Source: Hydrotalea sp. (GTDB taxonomy: Bacteria; Bacteroidota; Bacteroidia; Chitinophagales; Chitinophagaceae). Taken from it: a DNA stretch of 64,000 nt. The DNA is taken from positions 147,755 through 211,754 of the forward strand of contig JAKRSC010000011.1 of assembly GCA_022402565.1 (NCBI GenBank), written 5' to 3'. The notes beneath the pieces were generated by a model. The model worked only from the letters and a program-made list of their open reading frames with translations, was not told the DNA's origin and searched no databases. Numbering within the stretch: the stretch's first letter is position 1; every line of letters begins with the position of its first letter. A program made the position numbers and the translations under genes. This document shows, piece by piece, positions 55,798 to 64,000 of the stretch.

Positions 55798-57756
55798 TTA
55801 ATTTACCTGAGCTTCTGATAGTTTTACTTCATTAGTTTCTTTCGCTGCTTCTGCACCCAGCATATTCCTAACTTGCTCAGCAATAGCTTGTGCATCATAC
55901 TCACACTCGCGATACAATTCTTTTGGAGTACCATGTTCAACCAATCTATCTGGAATACCCATAATTTTTACCTGAGCCTGATAGTTATGTTCGTGCATGA
56001 ACTCTAAAATTGCAGAACCAAATCCACCTACAACTGTACCGTCTTCAACAGTAATAACTTTATTGTAGTTTTTGAACACTTCATGCAACATTGCCTCATC
56101 CAAAGGTTTCACAAAGCGCATGTCATAATGTGCAGGATCGATTCCTTCACTGCGAAGGGTTCTAATAGCAGCTTGCGCAAAATTACCAGGGTGACCTAAT
56201 GTAAGCAACGCAATATCTTTTCCGTCTTTTAATTTTCTTCCTGTTCCTATTTTGATTTGCTCGAACGGAGTTCTCCATTCAGGCATAACGCCTTCACCTC
56301 TTGGGTATCTAATTACAAATGGGTATTGCGTTTCTTCCAATTGTGCTGTGTACATAAGATTGCGTAATTCAGCTTCATTCATAGGCGCCGAAACAATCAT
56401 ATGCGGAATACAACGCATGTATGGAATATCATAACAACCATGGTGTGTTGGTCCATCTTCACCTACCAAACCAGCCCTATCCAAACAAAATACCACAGGT
56501 AATTTTTGGATGGCTACATCATGTACCACTTGGTCATAAGCCCTTTGCATAAAAGAGGAGTAGATGTTACAGAAAACACGCAATCCTTGTGTTGCCATAC
56601 CTGCACTTACAGTTACAGCATGTTGTTCGCAAATACCTACATCAAATGCACGATTCGGCATTTTCTCCATCATGAACTTGAGGGAAGAACCACTTGGCAT
56701 GGCAGGCGTAATACCCATTATTTTTGGGTTTTGCTCAGCCAGTTCAATCATAGTATGTCCAAATACATCTTGGTATTTCGGTGGTTGAGGAGTTTCAAGT
56801 TTCTTCTTAAAAATTTCACCAGTTACCTTATCAAACAATCCAGGTGCATGCCACTTGGTTTGGTCTTTTTCAGCCAATGCATAACCCTTACCTTTTACCG
56901 TAATAACGTGCAATAATTTTGGCCCAGGAATATCCTTTAAGTCTTTAAGGGTATCAACAAGCTTCGTGATATTATGTCCATCAATAGGACCAAAATAGCG
57001 AAGATTCAAAGCTTCAAACAAGTTACTGCTCTTGCTTACCACGCCTTTAACAGCATGTTCCAATTTTGATGCCAAATCGCGACTAAACTGACTTCCTACA
57101 GGAAGCTTACCCAGCATATTCCAAATTTCATCGCGCAGTTTATTGTATGTGTGCGAAGTGCTGATATCAGTTAAGTACTCCTTCAATGCACCAACATTGG
57201 GGTCAATGCTCATGCAATTGTCGTTTAAAATTATAAGTACATCACTATCTGCAACCCCCGCATGGTTCATACCTTCAAAAGCCATACCTGCGGTCATACT
57301 GCCATCGCCAATCACCGCCACAACTTTTCTGTCCGGTTCATTTTTGTATTTAGCAGCCATAGCCATGCCAAGTGCTGCCGAAATAGAAGTAGAAGAGTGT
57401 CCAACGCCAAATGTATCATAAGGACTTTCGCTTCTTTTTGGGAAGCCACTTAAACCGCCATACTTTCTATTTGAAGGGAAACGATCTCTTCTTTCAGTTA
57501 AAATTTTATGTCCATAAGCCTGGTGGCCAACATCCCATACCAACTGGTCATAAGGTGTGTTGTATACATAGTGCAATGCAACCGACAATTCAACTACACC
57601 CAAACTGGCGCCAAAATGTCCACCATGTACACTTACTACATCAATGATGTATTGTCTGAGCTCATCGCAAACCTGGTGCAATTGCTCCCTCGACATTGTT
57701 TTAAGGTCATCCGGATTATTAATCTGAGCCAATAAGGGACCGGGTTTGATTTCCAT
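55798..57756 (-). CDS. dxs: 1-deoxy-D-xylulose-5-phosphate synthase
   Basis: TPP enzyme joining pyruvate and glyceraldehyde 3-phosphate, first step of the MEP isoprenoid pathway. Motifs: SVHGGHFGASLGVVELS, VIGDGSMTAGMAFEG (TPP), then DCP-like ALVGEDGPTHHG and the C-terminal transketolase domain. I take the ATG at 57756 (652 residues) rather than 57825: a TATTTTTG promoter element lies at 57775-57782, so the upstream ATG would be ahead of the transcript, and the extra residues do not match Dxs. Confidence 0.96.
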   Translation of the reverse strand: MEIKPGPLLAQINNPDDLKTMSREQLHQVCDELRQYIIDVVSVHGGHFGASLGVVELSVALHYVYNTPYDQLVWDVGHQAYGHKILTERRDRFPSNRKYGGLSGFPKRSESPYDTFGVGHSSTSISAALGMAMAAKYKNEPDRKVVAVIGDGSMTAGMAFEGMNHAGVADSDVLIILNDNCMSIDPNVGALKEYLTDISTSHTYNKLRDEIWNMLGKLPVGSQFSRDLASKLEHAVKGVVSKSSNLFEALNLRYFGPIDGHNITKLVDTLKDLKDIPGPKLLHVITVKGKGYALAEKDQTKWHAPGLFDKVTGEIFKKKLETPQPPKYQDVFGHTMIELAEQNPKIMGITPAMPSGSSLKFMMEKMPNRAFDVGICEQHAVTVSAGMATQGLRVFCNIYSSFMQRAYDQVVHDVAIQKLPVVFCLDRAGLVGEDGPTHHGCYDIPYMRCIPHMIVSAPMNEAELRNLMYTAQLEETQYPFVIRYPRGEGVMPEWRTPFEQIKIGTGRKLKDGKDIALLTLGHPGNFAQAAIRTLRSEGIDPAHYDMRFVKPLDEAMLHEVFKNYNKVITVEDGTVVGGFGSAILEFMHEHNYQAQVKIMGIPDRLVEHGTPKELYRECEYDAQAIAEQVRNMLGAEAAKETNEVKLSEAQVN

Positions 57757-57774
57757 GCGGTGTTGATTTATCGT

Positions 57775-57782
57775 CAAAAATA
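57775..57782 (-). promoter_or_regulatory. predicted -7 promoter element of dxs
   Basis: TATTTTTG on the minus strand (fits TAnnTTTG) with TTTC 20 nt upstream as a weak -33 element; the message would have a leader of about 15 nt before the ATG at 57756. Confidence 0.55.
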
Positions 57783-57945
57783 CAAGTATCTGTTTTGTTT
57801 CTGAAAGCAGATTTAACAAAAACATACAACAAGAGCAAAAGTTCGGCTTTTTTCAAACTAAATATCAACCATTAAACCGCTTAATCTGCCACTTATCCTC
57901 TAATTCTCTGTAAAAGCTCAGAATAGCAGTTATTTTGAATGCACT

Positions 57946-58989
57946 GTGAGAAACAAGACATTACTATATTGGTACTGCCAATTGGGGGGGTGGCTCTTTT
58001 ATGGGCTAACCATCTTGTTCTTTTCATTCATTTTCCGTCAAGAAGTATTCCCATGGTCTTACGCACGCTTGGGTTTAGGTATTGGATTGGGTTTTGCTTT
58101 TACACACATCCTTAGAGAATATTTTCACACTTTTAAACTTAAGCCCCCCTTCCCTCGTCAGAGGTGGTGGTTTGTGCTTTTGGGTATTTTGGTAGTTTGT
58201 GCGGGATATAGTTTGATGAATAGTGCCATTATTGAATGGTTAGGCTGGTACGATCTTAAAAGAAAGGCTTCTCTTCAAAGAAGGTTCATGATGAATCTCT
58301 TGAATGATAGCCCTATTATTTTTGTTTGGTCCAGTATTTACTTTGTTTGGCATTATATAGAACTAGCAAGAAACACAGAGCTGGATACTGTGAAATTGGA
58401 AGCTGTTGTAAAAGATTTACAACTCAAAACCATCAAATCGCATATTAACCCACATTTCATTTTCAATGCATTAAACAGCATTCGTGCATTGGTAGATGAA
58501 AACCCCGAAAGAGCAAGAACCGCCATTACCGAGTTGAGCAATTTATTGAGAAGCAGTATGCAGGCCGATAAATTGGAAACTACTTCATTAGAAAGAGAGT
58601 TGAGTATTGTAAAGGATTACTTGGCACTGGAATATATAAGGTTTGAAGACAGATTAAGAGTGGTTTATAAAATTGATGAAGATACCCTCGACCAGCAAGT
58701 GCCACCTATGATGTTGCAAACCTTAGTAGAAAATGCCATTAAACATGGTATTAGTAAGGAAGTGAATGGAGGAGATATTGTTATCACATCTCGCTTTACT
58801 GATACGCATCATGAATTGATTGTGATGAATACCGGAAAGTATGAACCCATAGATGAAGAAGAAGGTTTTGGCGTAACTAGTACCATTAGCAGACTTCAAT
58901 TGATGTATGGTGAGAGAGCAAGCTTTGAATTAACCAACCTCGATCAACATCGCGTTGAAGCAAAAGTAGCAATGCCCCTAAACTTGTAA
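57946..58989 (+). CDS. LytS/YehU-type sensor histidine kinase
   Basis: 347 residues: four N-terminal membrane helices (about 10-130), then the His_kinase domain of the LytS/YehU class with the phospho-acceptor H170 in INPHFIFNALNS and the N-box LQTLVENAIKHG, followed by the GFGVTSTISRL G-box. There is no large sensor domain outside the membrane, so the signal is unknown. The start is GTG at 57946. It pairs with the LytTR regulator gene 17 nt later. Confidence 0.88.
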   Translation: MRNKTLLYWYCQLGGWLFYGLTILFFSFIFRQEVFPWSYARLGLGIGLGFAFTHILREYFHTFKLKPPFPRQRWWFVLLGILVVCAGYSLMNSAIIEWLGWYDLKRKASLQRRFMMNLLNDSPIIFVWSSIYFVWHYIELARNTELDTVKLEAVVKDLQLKTIKSHINPHFIFNALNSIRALVDENPERARTAITELSNLLRSSMQADKLETTSLERELSIVKDYLALEYIRFEDRLRVVYKIDEDTLDQQVPPMMLQTLVENAIKHGISKEVNGGDIVITSRFTDTHHELIVMNTGKYEPIDEEEGFGVTSTISRLQLMYGERASFELTNLDQHRVEAKVAMPLNL

Positions 58990-59006
58990 CTATAAACAAA
59001 GTGAAC

Positions 59007-59735
59007 ATGCCAATTAGAGCCATTATTATTGACGATGAAAGATTAGCGAGAAATGAGTTAAAAAAGCTCTTGCAACAACACCCCGAAATTAATATTATTG
59101 AGGAAGGTGCAAATGTGGATGATGGACTAGAAAAAATCAACAGCCTTAATCCCGATTTAATTTTTTTAGATATTCAAATGCCGGGTAAAACAGGATTTGA
59201 TTTGCTGGCTGAACTCGAAAAATCACCAAAAGTAATTTTTACTACTGCTTACGACGAGTATGCAATTAAAGCATTTGAAGTAAATGCGCTCGATTACTTA
59301 TTGAAGCCCATTGAACCAAAGCGATTGGCAGATGCCATTCAGAAACTACAACAAGAGCTAGCGAAAGAGAAAGCTAATGAAGGTTTATCGCGTGGTCCAT
59401 TAACTGAACACGATCAGGTGTTTGTAAAAGATGGTGAACGTTGCTGGTTTGTAAAACTTTCAGAAATACGTCTATTCGAAAGCGTTGGTAACTATGCTAA
59501 AGTATATTTTAGCACTAATAAGCCATTGATTTTAAAATCGCTGAACTCTCTTGAAGAGAGACTTGACCATAGAATGTTTTTCAGAGCAAATAGAAAACAT
59601 ATCATTAACCTTCGCTGGATTGAAAAAATTGAACCCTATTTCAATGGTGGTTTAATTGTAGATCTGAAGGGAGGTGAAAAAATTGAAGTGAGTCGCCGAC
59701 AAACTGTAAAGTTTAAGGAGATGATGAGTTTGTAA
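59007..59735 (+). CDS. LytTR-family response regulator
   Basis: 242 residues: receiver domain (D9, D10, phospho-acceptor D55 in LIFLDIQMPG, then FTTAYDEYAIKAF with the conserved Lys later) and a C-terminal LytTR DNA-binding domain (FVKDGERCWFVKLSEI, FRANRKHIINLRWIEKIEPYF). The ATG at 59007 is preferred over a GTG at 59001. It works with the preceding kinase; target genes are unknown. The stop touches that of the converging PcrB-like gene. Confidence 0.93.
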   Translation: MPIRAIIIDDERLARNELKKLLQQHPEINIIEEGANVDDGLEKINSLNPDLIFLDIQMPGKTGFDLLAELEKSPKVIFTTAYDEYAIKAFEVNALDYLLKPIEPKRLADAIQKLQQELAKEKANEGLSRGPLTEHDQVFVKDGERCWFVKLSEIRLFESVGNYAKVYFSTNKPLILKSLNSLEERLDHRMFFRANRKHIINLRWIEKIEPYFNGGLIVDLKGGEKIEVSRRQTVKFKEMMSL

Positions 59736-60494
59736 TTACCCCACCGAAACTGGAACACTATGCACGGCGCTACTGATTTCACGAATCAGGGCGCTGTTTT
59801 TTTCTATAGCATTTCCAACAACAATTACATCGGCTCCAGCTTTACAATTTAGATAAGCTTTTTCTGGGTCTGTAATACCCCCGCCAATAATAAGTGGCAC
59901 TTCTATGTGCTTACTTACACAAGAAATCATGCTTTCAGTAATTGGACGTTTAGCACCACTTCCTGCATCCATATAAATTAACTTCATACCCAACATTTCT
60001 CCAGCCATTGCAGTACACATGGCAATTTCATTTTTATCTGCTGGTATAGGAGTAGCATTTGAAATATAGGATACTGTTGTAGGGGCTCCACCATCAATGA
60101 CCATATACCCTGTAGGCATAATTTCTAAACCACTTTTTCTAACCAATGGTGCACTAATCACATGCTGACCAATCAATAATTCTGGATTTCTGCCCGATAT
60201 AAGTGATAAATACAACAAGGCATCTGCATGCTTGCTTACTTGTGAAGGTGACCCAGGAAAAAGAATTACGGGAATATTACAAAGCGATTTAATCTGCTGA
60301 ATACACTCGTCCAAATGATTGGAAATAACCAGGCTTCCGCCTAAAAAGAAATAGTCTACAGCAGCATCTTGTGCTAAGCTGGTAAGCTCTGAAATCTGTG
60401 CTGCATCTACCTTATCTGGGTCAATTAAAACAGCAAATGACTTCTTGCCATTTTTTTTCTTATGTGTAAAATCCTGGTACAAAGTTTCTTTCAT
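59736..60494 (-). CDS. geranylgeranylglyceryl phosphate synthase family (PcrB-like)
   Basis: 252 residues, TIM barrel of the GGGPS/PcrB family: LIDPDKVD at the start, FFLGGSLV, ILFPGSPSQVS, TGYMVIDGGAPTTV, LIYMDAGSGAKRPI and IIGGGITDPEKA. Archaeal members make ether lipids; bacterial relatives in Bacteroidota are reported to couple sn-glycerol 1-phosphate with a polyprenyl diphosphate, while PcrB of Firmicutes uses heptaprenyl diphosphate. The biological role here is not established. The start at 60494 fits better than 60521. dxs, on the same strand about 2 kb away, feeds its prenyl substrate pathway. Confidence 0.9.
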   Translation of the reverse strand: MKETLYQDFTHKKKNGKKSFAVLIDPDKVDAAQISELTSLAQDAAVDYFFLGGSLVISNHLDECIQQIKSLCNIPVILFPGSPSQVSKHADALLYLSLISGRNPELLIGQHVISAPLVRKSGLEIMPTGYMVIDGGAPTTVSYISNATPIPADKNEIAMCTAMAGEMLGMKLIYMDAGSGAKRPITESMISCVSKHIEVPLIIGGGITDPEKAYLNCKAGADVIVVGNAIEKNSALIREISSAVHSVPVSVG

Positions 60495-60838
60495 GCGTAA
60501 CAGACAAGGTACTTCGTACAAAAGTGCGAAAAATTGTCCACTTATAGCATCTTACATGGAAGAAATCTGATTTCTTGCTTGTTTTTCCTGTGTTAACACA
60601 TCGTTAAGGATTTTTTCTCAAACTACACAAAAAAAATATTCCATTTTCCACAAAAAGTTGTGGACATTTCATCAAATCCAAACCAGTTCTAAGCCGTGAA
60701 AAAATCAACATCCCTTTTCCACAATTTGTTGATATTTCCACCGTTGGAAGTAAAGGCTAGGAAATTATTTTCGTCGACCGCTTGTCAAAAGGCAGGATGT
60801 ATAAACCGCTTTCAAAAAATTAAAAATTAGTTCCGAGT
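60495..60838. other. 344-bp divergent intergenic region before nrdJ
   Basis: AT-rich region between the divergent PcrB-like gene and nrdJ. It holds two copies of TTTTCCACAA (60645-60654 and 60715-60724) and an inverted repeat, listed separately. I see no riboswitch-like B12 box and no NrdR box. No perfect TTTG-N20-TAnnTTTG promoter was found. Confidence 0.6.
60645..60724 (+). repeat. repeated DnaA-box-like motif and inverted repeat
   Basis: TTTTCCACAA at 60645-60654 and again, exactly 70 bp later, at 60715-60724; TTTTCCACA fits the relaxed DnaA-box pattern TTWTNCACA. The first copy overlaps the inverted repeat TCCACAA-N4-TTGTGGA (60647-60664). A third partial copy, TTTCCACC, begins at 60735. 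Confidence 0.5.
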
Positions 60839-63800
60839 ATGCCCACCCAGCGCACCCCCAAGAACCAACAGAAGGCCCTTTCCTTCAGCCGTCGCTTCAC
60901 AAAGGACGATGTATCTGTTTTCGATCAATTTGAGTACGATTACCGAACCAGTGTTATTCGCAACCCGACTGGTGAAACCGTATTCGAAATGAACAATGTA
61001 GAGGTTCCTAGACAATGGAGCCAGATTGCTACCGATATCCTTGCCCAAAAATATTTTAGAAAAGCCGGGGTTCCTCAACCAGATGGAAGCCTTGGTCGCG
61101 AAACCAGCGTTAAGCAAGTAGCTCATAGAATGGCTAATTGTTGGAAGGTTTGGGGAGAGCGTTATGGTTATTTTGCAACACCTCAAGATGCGCAAATTTT
61201 TTATGATGAATTGGCGTACAGCATTTTAAACCAATCTTGTGTACCTAACAGTCCGCAATGGTTTAATACAGGCTTACACGAGAGTTACGGCATTACGGGC
61301 AAGCCTCAAGGGCACTATTACGTAGATCCTAAAGATAATCAACTAAAAAAATCTCAAAACGCCTACGAACGTCCTCAGCCACACGCATGCTTCATTCTAA
61401 GTGTAAGCGATGATTTGGTGAATGATGGTGGTATCATGGATTTGTGGGTTCGTGAAGCAAGAATTTTCAAATATGGTTCTGGGGTAGGAACCAACTTCTC
61501 TCAAATTCGTGGCTCAGGCGAAAAGTTAAGTGGCGGCGGTAGTTCAAGCGGATTAATGAGTTTCTTGAAAATTGGTGACCGTGCGGCTGGTGCAATTAAG
61601 AGTGGTGGTACAACACGCCGTGCTGCTAAAATGGTCTGCCTCGACCTTGATCATCCTGAGGTAATGGAGTTTATTAACTGGAAAGTGGAAGAAGAGAAAA
61701 AAGTAGCAGCATTGGTAAGTGCAGGATATGATAGCTCTTACGAAGGTGAAGCATATATGACTGTTGCTGGACAGAACTCTAATAACTCAATTCGTATACC
61801 GAACGATTTCTTCCGCATTTTAGAAGAAGATGGCGACTGGGAGTTGAAAGCTCGTACAGATGGTAGAGTGATGAAGAAAATACCTGCTAGAGAAGTATGG
61901 AACCAAGTTGCTTATGCCGCTTGGAGCTGTGCTGATCCTGGTACTCAATACGATACAACTATCAATGAATGGCATACTTGTCCAGAAGGTGGTCGTATCA
62001 ATGCTTCAAATCCTTGCTCTGAATACATGTTTTTAGATAATACTGCATGTAACTTGGCAAGTGCTAACCTGCGTAAGTTCTTCAATGAGCAAACCAATAC
62101 GTTCGATGTAGAAGGATTTGAGTATGTGTGTCGTTTGTGGACTGTTGTGTTGGAAATTTCTGTGTTAATGGCACAGTTCCCTTCAAAAGAAGTGGCACAA
62201 CTCTCTTATGATTACAGAACATTAGGATTAGGCTTTGCAAACTTGGGTACCGTTCTTATGCTGAGTGGTATTCCTTATGATAGTGAAGAAGCTCGTGGTA
62301 TTGCTGGTGCTATTACAGCTATCATGACTGGTATTTCATACAAGACATCGGCTGAAATGGCTTCATTCTTGGGTGCATTCCCTCGTTATGAAGAGAATAA
62401 GCAGCATATGTTGCGTGTTATGAGAAACCACCGTGCTGCAGCTTATGATGCTTCTGATGCATATGAAGGATTGAGCGTATTACCAGTTGGTATCAACGCG
62501 AAATATTGTCCTGATTACTTGTTAAAGCGTGCTACAAAAGCATGGGATGATGCAGTTCAGTTGGGTGAGCAATATGGTTACAGAAACGCTCAAACAACAG
62601 TAATTGCTCCTACAGGAACCATTGGTTTGGTAATGGATTGTGATACAACTGGTGTAGAGCCAGATTTTGCATTGGTGAAATTCAAGAAGCTTAGCGGAGG
62701 TGGTTATTTCAAAATCATTAACCAAGCAGTTCCAAATGCATTGAAGAGCCTTGGCTATTCAGATGATCAAATTTCTGCTATTGAAAAATATGCAGTAGGT
62801 GCTGCAAGCTTCGAAGGTGCACCATTCATTAATCCTGCTACATTAAGTGCAAAAGGATTTACTTCGGAAGAGATTAAGAAGTTGAATGATGCTGCTAAGT
62901 CTGCATTTGAAATTGGATTTGTATTCAACCGTTTCACTTTAGGGGATGCTTGTTTACAACGTCTTGGATTTACTGAAGAGCAATACAGCGATTGGAGCTT
63001 TAATATGTTAGAAGGCTTAGGTTTCAGTGATGATGAAATTGAAGCAGCGAACGATTATGTATGCGGTACCATGACTATTGAAGGTGCTCCATTCCTGAAA
63101 GAGGAGCATTTGCCAGTATTTGATTGTGCGAACAAGTGTGGTAAAAAAGGTGAGCGTTATATCCATGCACACGGACATATTCGCATGATGGCCGCTTGTC
63201 AGCCTTTCTTAAGTGGCGCTATTTCAAAAACAATTAACCTTCCTCACGAAGCTTCTATAGAAGAAATTGCTGATTCTTACATGTTGAGCTGGAAATTAGG
63301 TTTGAAAGCTTGTGCATTGTATCGCGATGGCTCTAAATTGAGTCAGCCATTGAGCAATAAGAGCGATAAGAAAAAGAAGAAAGATGAGGATGCAACTGCA
63401 GAAGCAGAAGAACAAACTGCACAAGCAACAACTGAATCTGGTATTGTTGACTTAACAAAACTTACTGTAGAAGAATTGTTGGAAGAAGTAAATCGTCGTA
63501 TGGCGGCTTCTACAGATACTAAATTGAAGCGTCAATTATCTCGCATTGTTGAGCGTAAATCATTGCCTGCCAAGCGTAGAGGATTTACACAAAAAGCAAA
63601 AGTGGGCGGACAAGTTATCTTCTTGCGTTCTGGAGAATACAGTGATGGTACACTAGGTGAAATCTTTATTGATCTATACAAAGAAGGTTCTACAGTGCGT
63701 AGTTTGATGAACTGTTTTGCAATTGCAGTTTCAGTTGGTTTACAATACGGTGTGCCTCTAGAAGAGTTTGTTGAGAAGTTTGTGTTTACCAAGTTTGAGC

Positions 63801-64000
63801 CATCAGGAATGGTAGACCATCCAAATATCAAAACAACCACTTCTCTTGTTGACTTTGTATTCCGTGCTTTGGCTTATGAATACTTAGGCAGAACCGATTT
63901 AGTACATGTGGTAGATCAGCCTACAGTAGAAAATACCGGCGAAGGAGACGAGGAAATTACCCTCATGGGAAAGCCCGAGTTGAGTAGTGTGCGTGTTGCC
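60839..64000 (+). CDS. nrdJ: vitamin B12-dependent (class II) ribonucleotide reductase, 3' end outside window
   Basis: Makes deoxyribonucleotides using adenosylcobalamin. 1054 codons are visible and the frame is still open at the edge. N-terminus [20 protein letters not shown]; active-site motif NPCSE with C393 and E395; the beta-hairpin [20 protein letters not shown]; then a linker of Lys/Glu/Ala/Thr (about 840-870) and the C-terminal TSCPD-type zinc domain ([20 protein letters not shown], later [17 protein letters not shown]). No N-terminal ATP cone and no intein. Unlike class I enzymes it needs no oxygen, which fits the pfl genes in this genome. Whether the cell makes B12 or imports it is not shown here. 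Confidence 0.95.
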   Translation, partial: MPTQRTPKNQQKALSFSRRFTKDDVSVFDQFEYDYRTSVIRNPTGETVFEMNNVEVPRQWSQIATDILAQKYFRKAGVPQPDGSLGRETSVKQVAHRMANCWKVWGERYGYFATPQDAQIFYDELAYSILNQSCVPNSPQWFNTGLHESYGITGKPQGHYYVDPKDNQLKKSQNAYERPQPHACFILSVSDDLVNDGGIMDLWVREARIFKYGSGVGTNFSQIRGSGEKLSGGGSSSGLMSFLKIGDRAAGAIKSGGTTRRAAKMVCLDLDHPEVMEFINWKVEEEKKVAALVSAGYDSSYEGEAYMTVAGQNSNNSIRIPNDFFRILEEDGDWELKARTDGRVMKKIPAREVWNQVAYAAWSCADPGTQYDTTINEWHTCPEGGRINASNPCSEYMFLDNTACNLASANLRKFFNEQTNTFDVEGFEYVCRLWTVVLEISVLMAQFPSKEVAQLSYDYRTLGLGFANLGTVLMLSGIPYDSEEARGIAGAITAIMTGISYKTSAEMASFLGAFPRYEENKQHMLRVMRNHRAAAYDASDAYEGLSVLPVGINAKYCPDYLLKRATKAWDDAVQLGEQYGYRNAQTTVIAPTGTIGLVMDCDTTGVEPDFALVKFKKLSGGGYFKIINQAVPNALKSLGYSDDQISAIEKYAVGAASFEGAPFINPATLSAKGFTSEEIKKLNDAAKSAFEIGFVFNRFTLGDACLQRLGFTEEQYSDWSFNMLEGLGFSDDEIEAANDYVCGTMTIEGAPFLKEEHLPVFDCANKCGKKGERYIHAHGHIRMMAACQPFLSGAISKTINLPHEASIEEIADSYMLSWKLGLKACALYRDGSKLSQPLSNKSDKKKKKDEDATAEAEEQTAQATTESGIVDLTKLTVEELLEEVNRRMAASTDTKLKRQLSRIVERKSLPAKRRGFTQKAKVGGQVIFLRSGEYSDGTLGEIFIDLYKEGSTVRSLMNCFAIAVSVGLQYGVPLEEFVEKFVFTKFEPSGMVDHPNIKTTTSLVDFVFRALAYEYLGRTDLVHVVDQPTVENTGEGDEEITLMGKPELSSVRVA

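Noticed and set aside
60495..60838. Possible adenosylcobalamin riboswitch before nrdJ
   Set aside because: I looked for a B12-box-like core and for the conserved stems and found none.
60495..60838. NrdR boxes before nrdJ
   Set aside because: No pair of ACACTATATATAGTGT-like 16-mers is present.
60827..61195. 122-residue minus-strand ORF at the nrdJ start
   Set aside because: It lies opposite a highly conserved NrdJ N-terminus and has no recognisable features.
1..64000. Mobile elements, prophage genes or CRISPR arrays
   Set aside because: No transposase, integrase, phage gene, terminal repeat or regularly spaced repeat array was seen.

Overview
The window looks like chromosomal DNA of a Bacteroidota bacterium, most likely class Chitinophagia / family Chitinophagaceae (a Sediminibacterium-like organism is my best guess; this is inference). 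Reasons: low G+C, genes without clear Shine-Dalgarno sites, promoters of the Bacteroidota type (TTTG, about 20 nt, then TAnnTTTG, often only a few bases from the start codon), several TonB-dependent receptors, an HmuR/HmuY-type haem pair, a DksA-like protein without the usual zinc cysteines, a type-2 IleRS and a B12-dependent ribonucleotide reductase. I see no insertion sequence, prophage, CRISPR array, plasmid gene or rRNA gene. This is mostly housekeeping sequence with a few accessory islands.

Layout. 1-4450: 3' part of a CHAT protease-like gene, then a tightly overlapping 5-oxoprolinase operon (pxpB-pxpC-pxpA plus an NRAMP-like transporter). 4482-9410: the rimP-nusA-infB operon on the minus strand, with a recognisable promoter and a terminator-like hairpin in its leader. 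9470-9926: a small membrane protein and tRNA-Phe. 9986-14773: a very large secreted TPR-CHAT protein. 15076-19118: galactose operon galK-galT-sodium/sugar symporter. 19138-25009: tricorn-like protease, M23-like peptidase, small proteins, aldo/keto reductase with thioredoxin-fold partner. 25063-29483: ruvB, a cysteine-rich AraC regulator, a lipoprotein amidohydrolase and a small secreted protein. 29490-32627: pyruvate formate-lyase (pflB) and its activase (pflA), with an FNR/CRP-like palindrome upstream.

32715-41910 is an iron/haem island: ferritin, a FecA-like receptor, a second TonB receptor behind an 18-bp perfect palindrome that resembles a DtxR/MntR-family operator, a ChaN-like lipid-anchored or secreted haem-binding protein, and an HmuR-HmuY-type pair. 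41982-55779 is housekeeping: ileS, a DksA/TraR-like protein with a long Lys/Ala/Pro tail, an MsbA-like ABC exporter, rbfA, a LolC/E-like permease, half a transketolase, a polyprenyl-phosphate sugar-1-P transferase, frr, an EamA transporter, PPK2, mscL and scpA. 55798-64000: dxs, a LytS/LytTR two-component pair, a bacterial geranylgeranylglyceryl-phosphate synthase homologue (PcrB family), and nrdJ, which runs off the right edge.

I did not find a clearly new multi-gene system. The most interesting signals are regulatory: the palindrome at 35675-35692, the FNR-like site at 32616-32627, the leader hairpin of rimP-nusA-infB, the inverted repeat ahead of the HmuR-like gene, and the repeated DnaA-box-like motifs ahead of nrdJ. 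The most unusual proteins are the DksA/H1-like fusion, the five-cysteine AraC regulator and the apparently cytoplasmic M23 peptidase.
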